Source of the DNA: Parabacteroides distasonis
GTDB lineage: Bacteria > Bacteroidota > Bacteroidia > Bacteroidales > Tannerellaceae
DNA length: 64,000 nt
Direction of reading: 5' to 3'
Assembly (NCBI RefSeq): GCF_004793765.1
Contig: NZ_SRYM01000006.1
Coordinates: 55,570 to 119,569, forward strand
Shown here: piece after piece, positions 46,090 to 56,146 of the stretch
Layout: every line of letters begins with the position of its first letter
Position numbering within the stretch: the first letter of the stretch is position 1
The notes under the pieces: model-generated
Databases searched by the model: none
What the model saw: the letters and a program-made list of their open reading frames with translations, nothing else
Told to the model about the DNA's origin: nothing
Translations under genes and position numbers: made by a program

Positions 46090-46260
46090 GCACCCCGGCT
46101 TATCGTGCGGGTTGATCGGACTTTAGCCAATGCTTTGCTTGCTTACGGATATGATCCAATTTCAGCGAATGCTGTACCCCCAATCCACAGGACTTGCTAT
46201 AGAAGAAATCAAGAAGATTTGAGAAGGCTTCCTATACAGGGATAACCTTAGTATTAAGGA

Positions 46261-46306
46261 AAAAGGGGCTGTTTTAAGGTTCAAAGAACACTAGAAACAG
46301 CCCCTT
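46261..46306 (-). terminator. Terminator of purL
   Basis: On the minus strand AAGGGGCTGTTT (46306-46295) pairs exactly with AAACAGCCCCTT (46274-46263), followed by a T-rich tail. Confidence 0.88.
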
Positions 46307-46314
46307 GTCTATGC

Positions 46315-49300
46315 TTACTTATTATTCTCGATCCACTTGCGAGCGTTCACGAACGCCTCGATCCATGGAGTAACCTCGTCGTTCTCCTTACGGTCGGCGG
46401 GGTAATAACCGCACTGCCAAGGGAAGATCGCACGTTCGGGGTGAGGCATCATGGCTAAATGGCGGCCGTCTTTTGAGCAAACACCAGCAACGGACCAAGG
46501 CGAACCGTTCGGGTTGGCGGGATAACCATCGTAGTTGTATTTAGCAATGATGTTGTACTCCTTCTCCTCATATGGGAACTCGAACTTACCTTCACCATGA
46601 GCTACCCATACACCCAACTTCGTGCCGCTCAAGGAACCGAACATTACGGAGTTGTTTTTCGGGATCTCCAAGCTAACGAAGTTAGATTCGAACTTATGGG
46701 AATCATTGTGAACCATCTTATGCTTTTTCTCGTGCTCCGGATAAACCAAGCCTAACTCGGCCATCAACTGGCAACCGTTACAGATACCCATGCTCAACGT
46801 ATCTTTGCGTGCGTAATAGTTGTCGATCGCTTTCTTGGCTTTCTCGTTATACAAGAAACCACCGGCCCAGCCCTTGGCGGAACCTAATACGTCGGAGTTG
46901 GAAAAACCACCGCAGAATACGATGAAGTTTACATCCTCCAAAGTCTCACGGCCGCTAGCCAAGTCCGTCATATGGACATCCTTCACGTCGAAACCAGCCA
47001 GATACAAGGCATAAGCTGTCTCACGTTCGCATTGCGTACCTTTCTCACGGATTACCGCGGCCTTGATGCCGTTCGGAGTACGGCGTTCCGCTGAGAGTCC
47101 ATAAGAAGAAAGTTTTCCGGTAAAGTCCTTATGGAACTTGTACTGTACGGGCTGCATCTTATAATTCTCGAAACGGTTTCCGGCACAAACGCTTCCGCTC
47201 TGCTTTACATCTAGCTTATAAGAAGACTCGTACCATACGTCACGCATATAGTCGATACCGAAGTGATATTGGATACCGTCTTTCGCTACCAATACATGGC
47301 GCTCGTCGGTCGGTTTGGCGATGATGGCGAAACCTACGCCTGCCTCTTCCATCAACTTCTCGAATGTCTTCTTGTCCTTTACCTGAACCAAAATACCCGG
47401 ATTCTCGGCAAATAGCACCTTCACGATATCGCTTTCGGGGATCTTATCCAAGTTGACATCCAAACCACCTTCTACGTTGGCGAAGCACATCTCCAACAGG
47501 GCAGTGATCATACCTCCCGCAGAGATATCGTGTCCGGCAAGGATGAGTTTCTTTTCGATCGCGTCTTGTACTGCGTTGAAAGCGTCACGGAAGTATTCCG
47601 GATCTTTCACGGTCGGAACCTCGTTACCCAGCTTGTTCAAAGCTTGAGCGAAAGCGGAACCACCCAACTTCAGGGTATCGAAAGAGAAGTCTATATAATA
47701 AATGTATGTATTCTTGTCTTGAGCTATTACCGGAGAGACGATTTTCTTGATATCGCTAACCTCTGCGCCTGCGGAGATAATTACCGTACCCGGGGCGATC
47801 ACCTTATCATCACCGTATTTCTGTGTCATGGATAAAGAGTCCTTACCGGTCGGGATATTAATACCTAAGCTGCAAGCGAAATCGGATGCGGCTTGTACGG
47901 CCGTGTATAGACGGGCGTCCTCACCTTCGTTGCGGCACGGCCACATCCAGTTGGCACTTAAGGATACGCTCTCCAACTTATCTGTCAGCGGAGCGAATAC
48001 GATATTGGTCAATGACTCGGCGATTGCCATAACGGAACCGGCGGCTGGATCAACCATGGCCACCTGAGGAGCATGACCGATAGAAGTAGCGATACCTGCT
48101 TTCCCGCGGTAATCCAACGCTACGGCACCTAAGTCGCTCAACGGTAATTGTAATTCACCCTGACATTGCTGACGGGCGATCTTACCAGTTACGGAACGGT
48201 CTACTTTATTTGTTAACCAATCCTTGCAGGCTACAGCCTCCAATTGAAGCACGTTCTCCAAATAATGGTGAAGTTCGGATTCTTTATAAACAACCGGTTG
48301 ATAAGATTCAGTGACCGTATGGTCTGTCATAACCGTTCTAGGCGGTTTACCGAACATATATTCCAGCTTGATATCGATAGGTTTCACACCATCCGCTTGC
48401 TCGAAGACGAACTTCATGTCGTTAGTAGTCTCGCCTACCACATACATCGGGGCACGTTCACGATCCGCAATACGTTTTACACGGGCTACATCTTCTTCTT
48501 TCATCAATAAGCCCATGCGCTCTTGGCTCTCGTTCCCTACGATCTCTTTCGCCGAAAGAGTCGGGTCGCCGATTGGTAATTTGCTCATGTCGATGTGTCC
48601 GCCGGTAGCCTCCACCAACTCAGATAAGCAGTTGAGGTGTCCACCTGCGCCATGGTCGTGGATAGAGACGATCGGGTTCTCATCAGACTCGGCAATTGCA
48701 CGGATCACGTTGGCCGCACGTTTCTGCATCTCCGGGTTGGCACGCTGTACGGCGTTCAGCTCGATACCGCTCGTGTATTGTCCTGTGTTTACGGAAGAGA
48801 CGGCTCCACCGCCCATACCGATACGATAGTTATCGCCACCGATCACAACCACTTTCTCGCCCGGTTGCGGATCTCCTTTTAAGCCGTCGCGCATATTTGC
48901 GAAGCCTACACCGCCGGCAAGCATGATCACTTTGTCATAAGCGTATTTCTTATCGTTCTCCGTGTGCTCGAAAGTCAATAAAGAACCACAGATAAGTGGC
49001 TGGCCAAATTTATTACCGAAATCGGAAGCACCGTTGGATGCCTTGATCAAGATCTGCTCCGGAGTCTGGTATAACCAAGGACGGGGGTCTAGGATTTTCT
49101 CCCATTCGCGAGCGCCTTCCGTACGAGGGTAAGAAGTCATATAGACAGCTGTTCCCGCTATCGGCAAGGATGCCTTACCTCCGCCCAGACGGTCACGGAT
49201 CTCGCCTCCTGTTCCAGTAGCGGCACCGTTGAACGGCTCAACGGTTGTCGGGAAGTTATGCGTCTCGGCTTTCAAGGAGATAACCGTCTTGATATCTTTT

Positions 49301-50004
49301 ACGGCGAAGAAATCGGGTTTGTCACCGGAAAGGGGAGCGAATTGCTCTACCATCGGTCCTTCATTGAACGCTACGTTATCTTTATAAGCGGAAACCAATT
49401 TATTAGGGTTCTCGGCGGAAGTTTTCTTAATCAAGTTGAACAAGGAACTTTCTTTTTCCTCACCATCGATGACGAATACGCCTCCAAATATTTTATGGCG
49501 GCAGTGTTCCGAGTTTACTTGAGAGAAACCGAACACCTCGCTATCTGTCAATTTACGTCCTAACTTTTGGCTTACTTCGTTCAGGTAAACGATCTCCTCT
49601 TGGCTTAATGCTAAGCCCTCTTGTTGGTTATACACTTCCAAATCCTCAATATAGACAATAGGATCTGGTTTTTTACTGATCGTGAAGATCTCCTGATTCA
49701 GACCATTGTAGATACGTTGCAACATCGGATCGTGATTTGCGTCGCCAGAAGAAACAGGAAAATATTCCTCAATACGGGAAATACCGGTCAAACCCATGTT
49801 TTGGGTAATTTCAACGGCGTTCGTACTCCACGGGGTAATCATTTCCCGGCGTGGTCCTACGTACCAGCCTTCCAATGTTTCTGATTGAACAGGAGTCGCC
49901 TCGCTAAACAACCAAACCAGTTTTTGAGTGTCTTCAGGTGAGAAAGCGTGTGCGGCCTCTACAGCCAGCACCGTCTTTGTTGAAGATTGAAAGAATAGAA
50001 TCAT
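46315..50004 (-). CDS. purL: Phosphoribosylformylglycinamidine synthase (large, single-chain PurL)
   Basis: Fourth step of purine synthesis: FGAR to FGAM using glutamine and ATP. At 1229 residues it is the large fused form found in gammaproteobacteria and Bacteroidetes, not the PurLSQ complex. The N-terminal domain, two tandem AIR-synthetase-like halves (AETHNFPTTVEPFNGAATGTGG; NIPTGKDSLSMTQKY) and a C-terminal class I glutaminase are present, with the nucleophile in GICNGCQLMAELG and the HPERAIFPW His-x-Glu. A -7 box TATCTTTG lies at 50062-50069 on the minus strand. No purine riboswitch was seen in the short leader. Confidence 0.97.
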   Translation of the reverse strand: MILFFQSSTKTVLAVEAAHAFSPEDTQKLVWLFSEATPVQSETLEGWYVGPRREMITPWSTNAVEITQNMGLTGISRIEEYFPVSSGDANHDPMLQRIYNGLNQEIFTISKKPDPIVYIEDLEVYNQQEGLALSQEEIVYLNEVSQKLGRKLTDSEVFGFSQVNSEHCRHKIFGGVFVIDGEEKESSLFNLIKKTSAENPNKLVSAYKDNVAFNEGPMVEQFAPLSGDKPDFFAVKDIKTVISLKAETHNFPTTVEPFNGAATGTGGEIRDRLGGGKASLPIAGTAVYMTSYPRTEGAREWEKILDPRPWLYQTPEQILIKASNGASDFGNKFGQPLICGSLLTFEHTENDKKYAYDKVIMLAGGVGFANMRDGLKGDPQPGEKVVVIGGDNYRIGMGGGAVSSVNTGQYTSGIELNAVQRANPEMQKRAANVIRAIAESDENPIVSIHDHGAGGHLNCLSELVEATGGHIDMSKLPIGDPTLSAKEIVGNESQERMGLLMKEEDVARVKRIADRERAPMYVVGETTNDMKFVFEQADGVKPIDIKLEYMFGKPPRTVMTDHTVTESYQPVVYKESELHHYLENVLQLEAVACKDWLTNKVDRSVTGKIARQQCQGELQLPLSDLGAVALDYRGKAGIATSIGHAPQVAMVDPAAGSVMAIAESLTNIVFAPLTDKLESVSLSANWMWPCRNEGEDARLYTAVQAASDFACSLGINIPTGKDSLSMTQKYGDDKVIAPGTVIISAGAEVSDIKKIVSPVIAQDKNTYIYYIDFSFDTLKLGGSAFAQALNKLGNEVPTVKDPEYFRDAFNAVQDAIEKKLILAGHDISAGGMITALLEMCFANVEGGLDVNLDKIPESDIVKVLFAENPGILVQVKDKKTFEKLMEEAGVGFAIIAKPTDERHVLVAKDGIQYHFGIDYMRDVWYESSYKLDVKQSGSVCAGNRFENYKMQPVQYKFHKDFTGKLSSYGLSAERRTPNGIKAAVIREKGTQCERETAYALYLAGFDVKDVHMTDLASGRETLEDVNFIVFCGGFSNSDVLGSAKGWAGGFLYNEKAKKAIDNYYARKDTLSMGICNGCQLMAELGLVYPEHEKKHKMVHNDSHKFESNFVSLEIPKNNSVMFGSLSGTKLGVWVAHGEGKFEFPYEEKEYNIIAKYNYDGYPANPNGSPWSVAGVCSKDGRHLAMMPHPERAIFPWQCGYYPADRKENDEVTPWIEAFVNARKWIENNK

Positions 50005-50061
50005 ATCGTTGATTTATTAGTATTTATCACGAAATAACGAAAAAGCCTCTTTTAGAGAGTG

Positions 50062-50069
50062 CAAAGATA
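50062..50069 (-). promoter_or_regulatory. purL -7 box
   Basis: TATCTTTG on the minus strand, about 58 bp before the ATG; no TTTG at the right distance, so the promoter is incomplete or non-standard. Confidence 0.45.
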
Positions 50070-50113
50070 ATGATTTCCCGTGAATTATTATGTCAATACG
50101 TTTTAAAAGAAAG

Positions 50114-50293
50114 GGGGTGTGGCAAAAGTAAAATGAGCACACTTAGAAGTTGCAAGTTGTAATTATAAGGCCCAAAAAGAGCCGTATCATTACTTAAAAC
50201 AAGTTTGATACGGCTCTTTATCTTTTATTATATAGGAGAATCAAATTCCAAATCAGAAGTTCATCTTATCTAAAATTGAGTTCAGACACACCC
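50114..50293. repeat. Possible MITE-like element with internal hairpin
   Basis: About 180 bp bounded by inverted ends GGGTGTG (50115-50121) and CACACCC (50287-50293). Inside is an exact 14-bp stem AAAGAGCCGTATCA/TGATACGGCTCTTT (50176-50189, 50206-50219) with a 16-nt loop, which can act as a terminator in both directions, including for the S9 peptidase gene. The purL to S9 gap holds no gene. Confidence 0.5.
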
Positions 50294-50331
50294 TATAAAT
50301 TATGTGTGAATAGAGTGATCTATTTTGACCT

Positions 50332-52815
50332 TTATAGGCTTTTCGGAGGATATAATGCGTCCCACCACTCCGGTTGATCTTTCAACCACTTAGCGAACCA
50401 TGCGTAAATTGTGTTATTCCACAAGATACGTTTGTCGTAATCCAGTATATGGTGGTTCTCTCCTTCTACCTGGACAAACGCTGTAGGCTTGCCTAATAAT
50501 TTTAATGCGGTAAACATCTGGATGCTTTCTCCAATCGGAACGTTCGTGTCTGCGGTTCCATGTAAGAACAAGATCGGGGTATTGATCTTGTCTGCGTTAA
50601 ACAGCGGACTTTGTAAAGTGTACATATCCCGGGCATTCCATGGATAACTGTTAGCGCTAGCCAACGAGCTGTATGAATATCCCCAGTAACCTTCTCCCCA
50701 ATAGCTGGTGATGTCGCTGATTCCCGCATGAGACATGGCCGCTGCGAATATATCTGTTTTTGTTTGTAGGTATTGAGTCATGAAACCTCCGTATGAAGCC
50801 CCCATGCAACCGATTTTCTTTGTGTTGACAAAAGGATGAGCCTCACAGAACTTTTTCGTGCCTTCGATGATCTCGTCAGCGGTAAGTTTACCCCATGCGT
50901 TGACATGGCGTGCGGAGAACTCTTGACCGAACCCAGTCGCTCCACTAGGCTGTATGATGTAGACGATGTACCCTAAGCCGGCGTATACATGCGAAGGATA
51001 ACGGCTTTCCATCACCCGGGCCGTAGGGGTTGTTCCTCCGTAATAATTCACGATCATCGGATATTTCTTAGTTGCGTCAAAATGAGGAGGGAGATAGAAG
51101 CGGCCGTAAATCGTATCCCCTTGGGCAGAGACGAAATTCCAATCTTGCACTTCTCCTAAAGTGACGTCTCTCAATATCTCTTTGGATAAATCGATCAAAC
51201 AGGAAGAGGCGTCGTTTTTCAAGTTATAGGTATAAAGCCTTTGGGAATTGGATGCGCTTAATCCGAAATACACCATTTCGGAAGCTTGATTGGCGATGGA
51301 GTAACCGGAGATGACATCTTCCTTGGCTTGAAGTTGCTTAATCTTTCCGCTAGAAGGGTTTATGCTATACAGGCGAACACGATCCTTGTCTTTCGCCGTG
51401 ATATAGATTTGTTTATCGAGGGCGTTCCACTCGTAAGAATCGATAGATGGGTTAAAATCTTTCGTAAGCGGTTTTATGCTTTTATCCGCTATGTTGTATA
51501 GGAATAATTGCCCGTCGCTCGTATTCGATGTCTGTCCTTCTTTGATTTTTAATCCGATACCAACGAATGCCTCTCCGGACGCATCAATGAGTAATTGGGT
51601 TGCATCCGGGGAGAAAACGGCGCGGCTTACGAATTTCTCACCTTTTATAAGAGTGTCCACATGCATGGTTCGCAGGTCCATCCTATATATGTATGTACGG
51701 GAGAAAGGGCGTTCAGTTAAATTCGGTTCCCTGCGACTGAATAGCAGATAGTGGCCGTCTTGCGATACATCGTTGATGTAAGTAGATGTATGCCCATAGG
51801 TGAGCCGTTGGAACAATCCGGTCCGCAGGTCATATTTATGGATAAACATGCGGTTTCTCCATCCTGGTTGGCGATCATCCGGCACCAGTATCTCTTGGAT
51901 CTCTTTTCGTTCTTGTGGTCCTTTCTCCCGTATGGTGAACAATAGATAGTCTTCGGTGGGCCCAAAGCTGAAAGAGCCTTCAGGCAATTGGCAGGCAAGG
52001 ATGTTTTCCTTTTTACTGGCAGGGTCTAAAGTCACCAATTCCATGCCTTTCATCCCTTTCCGGGTGTAATAAGCCAGATTGCTTTTAGGCATCCAGCGTA
52101 AGCTCTGTCCGTTCTCAACCAATACGGAACCGGTAGCCTTGTCTAGTATTTGGGTAAATGAGGACTGCTTTCCATCGGGATAGGTCTCTTGATAGGAGGC
52201 GATAATGAATTTTCCATTCGGGGACAGGCTAGCGGATTGGATGCGTTTACCATCAAATACATCACTTAATGTATAACGTTTCTCCGGATTGACGGTCGCG
52301 GTTACCACCGCATCTTTTTCCGGATTGAATGAGGCTTTTAAGGCATTCTCTTTGTGGCTTCCAGATAAATATTTGATCACGATTTCATAGCGTCGCGGCT
52401 CCAAGGTCAACGAGGCTTCCCCCTTGGTTAGTTTTATGGGTTGTCCATCCACGTAGACTTCCGAGACCTCTGGGCCGTTGATGGCCAAGGTGCCTTTTGT
52501 ATAGCGATCACTATTCAGGTAGAAGGAAACCAAATGCAGCGCATAGGAAGAGGCCGAGGTTGGCAAGGCTAGCTCTCCGGAAGACGCCGCTTCAAGGGTT
52601 TGTCCGCTTTGGGAAAGGTTGCGGAAAGGGACGGTCGTGTTCAATAGTTCTTTGTCAGAGAATCTCTTACTGTTTACATCCAGGCTATCTGCCAAGAAGG
52701 GCTTCTTCACCTCGTAAGGGCCGGCGTAATTGTAATGTCGCACGACAACTTCATCCGCCCATAGCGAGCAACAGGAGCATAGGGCTGAAAGAATTAAGAT
52801 GTTTTTGTTTATCAT
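50332..52815 (-). CDS. S9-family peptidase (dipeptidyl-peptidase IV/prolyl oligopeptidase-like)
   Basis: Exported serine peptidase of 827 residues: signal peptide (MINKNILILSALCSCCSLWA, about 1-20), a beta-propeller made of WD/PD40-like repeats (about 190-560), and a C-terminal alpha/beta hydrolase domain. The catalytic triad is visible: S674 in GASYGGFMT, D756 in HGTADTNVP, and H788 or H789 in ENHHILDYD. It is likely periplasmic and trims N-terminal dipeptides or short peptides. It is downstream of GH20 on the same strand, separated by a terminator-like hairpin, so it may have its own transcript. It fits a locus degrading glycoproteins. Confidence 0.92.
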   Translation of the reverse strand: MINKNILILSALCSCCSLWADEVVVRHYNYAGPYEVKKPFLADSLDVNSKRFSDKELLNTTVPFRNLSQSGQTLEAASSGELALPTSASSYALHLVSFYLNSDRYTKGTLAINGPEVSEVYVDGQPIKLTKGEASLTLEPRRYEIVIKYLSGSHKENALKASFNPEKDAVVTATVNPEKRYTLSDVFDGKRIQSASLSPNGKFIIASYQETYPDGKQSSFTQILDKATGSVLVENGQSLRWMPKSNLAYYTRKGMKGMELVTLDPASKKENILACQLPEGSFSFGPTEDYLLFTIREKGPQERKEIQEILVPDDRQPGWRNRMFIHKYDLRTGLFQRLTYGHTSTYINDVSQDGHYLLFSRREPNLTERPFSRTYIYRMDLRTMHVDTLIKGEKFVSRAVFSPDATQLLIDASGEAFVGIGLKIKEGQTSNTSDGQLFLYNIADKSIKPLTKDFNPSIDSYEWNALDKQIYITAKDKDRVRLYSINPSSGKIKQLQAKEDVISGYSIANQASEMVYFGLSASNSQRLYTYNLKNDASSCLIDLSKEILRDVTLGEVQDWNFVSAQGDTIYGRFYLPPHFDATKKYPMIVNYYGGTTPTARVMESRYPSHVYAGLGYIVYIIQPSGATGFGQEFSARHVNAWGKLTADEIIEGTKKFCEAHPFVNTKKIGCMGASYGGFMTQYLQTKTDIFAAAMSHAGISDITSYWGEGYWGYSYSSLASANSYPWNARDMYTLQSPLFNADKINTPILFLHGTADTNVPIGESIQMFTALKLLGKPTAFVQVEGENHHILDYDKRILWNNTIYAWFAKWLKDQPEWWDALYPPKSL

Positions 52816-52847
52816 GATATTTGTTATTTAGTATAAGATAGTAAGAA

Positions 52848-52881
52848 AGCGAGAGGGCGGGTATCTTCCTGCCATCTCGCT
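52848..52881 (-). terminator. Hairpin between GH20 and S9 peptidase
   Basis: AGCGAGA (52848-52854) pairs with TCTCGCT (52875-52881), and the inner GGCGGG pairs with CCTGCC. On the minus strand it is followed by TTTCTTACTATCTT, a modest U-tract. Confidence 0.6.
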
Positions 52882-52892
52882 GTATCATTATC

Positions 52893-55214
52893 TTATAAGA
52901 TTTCGATCTCATCCACGAACAGGAACGCCGGGCTTCCGGCGCCACCGTGCCATTGGGGTAGTTTGCCGCTGTTGATGATAACCTCCACGTAGCGGGCCTT
53001 TACCGGGGCGAAGGATATCTCTTGGGGATATAAACCGTCCTTGTCGTTTTGGGCTAGCTCCGGGATTTTCTTGGAAGCTACTTCCTTGAAATTCTTGCCA
53101 TCGTCGGAAACTTTTACGGTTACGGCGTCGGCACCCATGATCCAGTCGCCTTTTACCACATTCGTATTGAAAGCTACCTTTTCGATCTCTGTCGGCTCCT
53201 TGAGGTCGATCGTAGCGTCAAGATCCTTGCCTTGGAAGCCTAGCCAGTGGCCGGTCTTGTAATTACTACCTCCGCGTAAGCCGTCTACCAGCACCTGAGC
53301 CCCGTTGAAAACGTATCCTCTGCTGGGTTGCTCTTTCAAGGTAATGGGTTTCATCGTTGCTTTGTTGAAAAAGATCTCCTCTGAGAAGATGCGGCTCATT
53401 CCGTTCGGACGGACAACGATCGCTTTGAATTCGCAATCTTGGTCGATCTGTACCGGGCCTTCGTACCTGATGCTGGCGATCGTAGGATCGCTACCGTCTA
53501 CCGTATAATAGATATCTCCTTCACCCAGCTTCGTCAAGGCTATGTCGAGTGTTCCGTTCTCCGTATTGGTGGTCAGGGAGGCGTTAATATCGAAGATATG
53601 CTTTCCGTAATTATATCCTAGGCGGTCGTAAAGTTGTGTCATGCGGGCCACACGGGGCAGGAACGTCTGATAATCTTTCTTGGACGGATCGCTCCACTGG
53701 ATATCGGCTACGGCGTCTATACGTGGCATGATCATATATTCCACCTGTGAGAAGGTCGGGATATATTCCGTCCAGAGGTTGGCCTGCGCCCCGATCACGT
53801 ACTTCTGCTCTTCAGGAGAGATACCGGCTGTCGGCTCAAAAGAATATACTTTCTCTAACGGCAAGTAACCTCCGATAGCGTCGGGTTCAAGATCCGTATC
53901 CGCGGATTGATAATAATCCAGATATACATATGTATTGGGAGTCATGACCACGTTATGCTTTTGCTTGGCAGCTTCGATGCCGCCGCCCATGCCGCGCCAG
54001 CTCATTACCGTGGCGTTCGGGGCCAAGCCTCCTTCCAGGATCTCGTCCCAGCCGATGATATGGCGTCCTTTACTCTCCACGAATTTCTCCATGCGGGAGA
54101 TCACGTAGCTTTGCAAGTATTCCTCGGCGGAATGTTTCTTATCCCCCTTGATACCTTCCGCCTTGATGCGGGCCTGGCATTTCGGGCATGTCTTCCAACG
54201 TACCTTCGGGCATTCATCGCCACCTACATGGATATATTCGGAGGGGAAAAGATCGATAACCTCGCTCAATACGTCTTCCAGGAACTGCATGGATTTCTCG
54301 TTTCCGGCGCAGATCACGTCGTCGGACACACCCCATTGGCCCCATACGTCATACGGCCCCCCCGTACATCCCAGTTCCGGGTAAGTGGCCAATGCCGCCA
54401 ATTGATGTCCCGGCATATCGATTTCCGGGATAATCGTGATATGGCGTTCGGCGGCATAATTGATGACATCGCGGATCTGGTCTTGCGTATAGAAGCCTCC
54501 GTATTCTTTTCCGTCATACTTTCCGGAGTTGTGGCCAATCACGGTTTCCTTACGTTTAGATCCGGTCTGTGTCAATTCCGGATATTTCTTGATCTCGATA
54601 CGCCAACCTTGGTCATCGGACAGATGCCAGTGGAACGTATTTTGGTTGTGCAAGGCAAGGATATCGAGATACGTTTTTACCGAATCCACCGGGAAGAAAT
54701 GGCGGCTGACATCCAGCATCATGCCTCTATAGGCAAAACGGGGGTAATCGTTGATGGTAGCTGCGGGTAATTCTACGTTCATCCCTTGGGCCGTGGCCGG
54801 GATCGATTTACGTAATGTCTGGATGCCATAGAATACGCCGGCGTCCGTGCTTCCCGCGATCCGTACCCCGTTATCGCTGACGCTCAATTGGTATCCTTCC
54901 GGATTCTGGATGCTTTGGTCGATAACGAGGCTGATCCCCTTACCGGGCTGGCCGGTAGCGGTCGCTAATTCATAGCCCGTGATTTCCTTGATATAAGAAG
55001 CGAGGAACTGGGCGTTCTTCTTCATCTTATCATTGCCCTCCGGATAAGCTATCTTCGTGGATGGACTCAGGACGAAAGGGTTTCCGTTCGTCAATGTTAC
55101 TTCTTGTGGCAAAGGCACTACTTCGTAATCTCCTTTTACGGCCTTACCACCGGAGCAAGCGGTCATTCCCGCGCAAAATGTCAGGACGAGCGCTAGTTTG
55201 CTTAGGCTGTTCAT
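52893..55214 (-). CDS. GH20 beta-N-acetylhexosaminidase, lipoprotein
   Basis: Exo-beta-N-acetylhexosaminidase releasing terminal GlcNAc/GalNAc by substrate-assisted catalysis. From the ATG at 55214 it has 773 residues, with a lipoprotein signal MNSLSKLALVLTFCAGMTAC (lipobox MTAC); an earlier in-frame ATG adds a non-signal tail. Order: GH20b domain, the GH20 barrel with the catalytic pair D333-E334 in HVGGDECPKVRW, a chitobiase-type C-terminal part (YYTVDGSDPTIAS), and a discoidin-like carbohydrate-binding domain (about 630-773). A -7 box TATCTTTG lies at 55264-55271. Substrates may be host N-glycans, mucin or glycosaminoglycan. Confidence 0.95.
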   Translation of the reverse strand: MNSLSKLALVLTFCAGMTACSGGKAVKGDYEVVPLPQEVTLTNGNPFVLSPSTKIAYPEGNDKMKKNAQFLASYIKEITGYELATATGQPGKGISLVIDQSIQNPEGYQLSVSDNGVRIAGSTDAGVFYGIQTLRKSIPATAQGMNVELPAATINDYPRFAYRGMMLDVSRHFFPVDSVKTYLDILALHNQNTFHWHLSDDQGWRIEIKKYPELTQTGSKRKETVIGHNSGKYDGKEYGGFYTQDQIRDVINYAAERHITIIPEIDMPGHQLAALATYPELGCTGGPYDVWGQWGVSDDVICAGNEKSMQFLEDVLSEVIDLFPSEYIHVGGDECPKVRWKTCPKCQARIKAEGIKGDKKHSAEEYLQSYVISRMEKFVESKGRHIIGWDEILEGGLAPNATVMSWRGMGGGIEAAKQKHNVVMTPNTYVYLDYYQSADTDLEPDAIGGYLPLEKVYSFEPTAGISPEEQKYVIGAQANLWTEYIPTFSQVEYMIMPRIDAVADIQWSDPSKKDYQTFLPRVARMTQLYDRLGYNYGKHIFDINASLTTNTENGTLDIALTKLGEGDIYYTVDGSDPTIASIRYEGPVQIDQDCEFKAIVVRPNGMSRIFSEEIFFNKATMKPITLKEQPSRGYVFNGAQVLVDGLRGGSNYKTGHWLGFQGKDLDATIDLKEPTEIEKVAFNTNVVKGDWIMGADAVTVKVSDDGKNFKEVASKKIPELAQNDKDGLYPQEISFAPVKARYVEVIINSGKLPQWHGGAGSPAFLFVDEIEIL

Positions 55215-55263
55215 GTGTTTAGAGTTTAGAATGTAAAACAATAATTGATTCAGTATCACTGCC

Positions 55264-55271
55264 CAAAGATA
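55264..55271 (-). promoter_or_regulatory. GH20 -7 box
   Basis: TATCTTTG on the minus strand, 50 bp before the GH20 ATG; no TTTG at 19-20 bp, so it is a partial match only. Confidence 0.45.
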
Positions 55272-55300
55272 AAAAGAATTAGCCGTTTTATCTAATGCTT

Positions 55301-56146
55301 TTACACTTTTGTGTTCTTAAGGGGTATTTCTTTGTCTTTTTTGTAATAGGTATTCACGCGTTTTACGGTCGTGCAGCGGATGTAAGCGTCATGGCAGTAG
55401 ATGAGTGCTTGCCCTTTCTCGGCGGCTTCGGCAAGCATGCGCAGTTTCTCGTCGTATGACGTGACCGGATACGTATCGTAAGCCGAGATCCATTCCGGGG
55501 ATACGCTGGCCGCGAGGGGGATGACATCCCCGGCGAAGACAAAGGTCCGCTCCTCCGTATGGATATAGGGAACAATTTGTCCCGGAGTGTGCCCATCATA
55601 CAAGCGTAGCTCTATAGCGGGGCAAATTGATGTGCCGGCATCTAGCAGCCGTAAGGAATTAGCGTCTGCGACGGCTTGCATATTCTCGATAAAATAGGAA
55701 TCTTTCTCCAAGGCGTTCGGATGAAGGAAATTCTCCCATTGCCTGCGGCTTACCCAATGGGTCGCGTTAGGGAATGAGAGCGATAGATGCCCGGTGGATT
55801 CATCCCTTCGCGTGGTATAACCACAATGATCGAAATGGAGATGGGTGAGGACGACATCCGTGACCGTCTCCGGTAGGATTCCCAGCTTGCGCAGTTCCTC
55901 GCCGAGGTCTACCAAGTTGAAGAAGCGGTAATAACCTAGTTGTTTCAGGTGTTTGTTTCCCGCTCCGTTATCTACCAGGACGACGCGTCCGTCATCCGTC
56001 CTTATGACAAGGCTACGCATGGCCATCACGCAAGCGTTTGTCTCGTCGCTCGGATAGCGACGGCTCCAGGCGCTTTTGGGAATGGCCCCGAACATGGCGC
56101 CCCCGTCGGCGTAGAAGTAGCCGGTGTCTATTATCTGTAGGATCAT
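55301..56146 (-). CDS. Metallo-beta-lactamase-fold hydrolase, lactonase-like
   Basis: A 281-residue MBL-fold hydrolase with the dinuclear metal motif H102-L-H104-F-D106-H107 in THLHFDHCG, a further metal histidine in DGHTPGQIVPY and an Asp in FAGDVIPL. The layout resembles the AHL-lactonase group, but lactonase, esterase or other hydrolase activity is equally possible. There is no signal peptide, so it is probably cytosolic. Its ATG overlaps the stop of the GH43-MBL fusion by one base (TGATG), so the two are translationally coupled. It may act on a lactone or ester derived from the glycan breakdown. Confidence 0.88.
   Translation of the reverse strand: MILQIIDTGYFYADGGAMFGAIPKSAWSRRYPSDETNACVMAMRSLVIRTDDGRVVLVDNGAGNKHLKQLGYYRFFNLVDLGEELRKLGILPETVTDVVLTHLHFDHCGYTTRRDESTGHLSLSFPNATHWVSRRQWENFLHPNALEKDSYFIENMQAVADANSLRLLDAGTSICPAIELRLYDGHTPGQIVPYIHTEERTFVFAGDVIPLAASVSPEWISAYDTYPVTSYDEKLRMLAEAAEKGQALIYCHDAYIRCTTVKRVNTYYKKDKEIPLKNTKV

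Noticed and set aside
46015..46245. 76-codon frame starting MLMSGKNDSP
   Set aside because: It begins in the 183-bp repeat; the partner frame in copy 1 is only about 32 codons and diverges after MSGK-x-DSP-x-V. No ribosome site or family match is visible, so it is treated as part of the repeat.
53907..54770. 287-codon plus-strand frame inside the GH20 gene
   Set aside because: Shadow of the GH20 coding sequence, whose catalytic motif on the other strand is certain.
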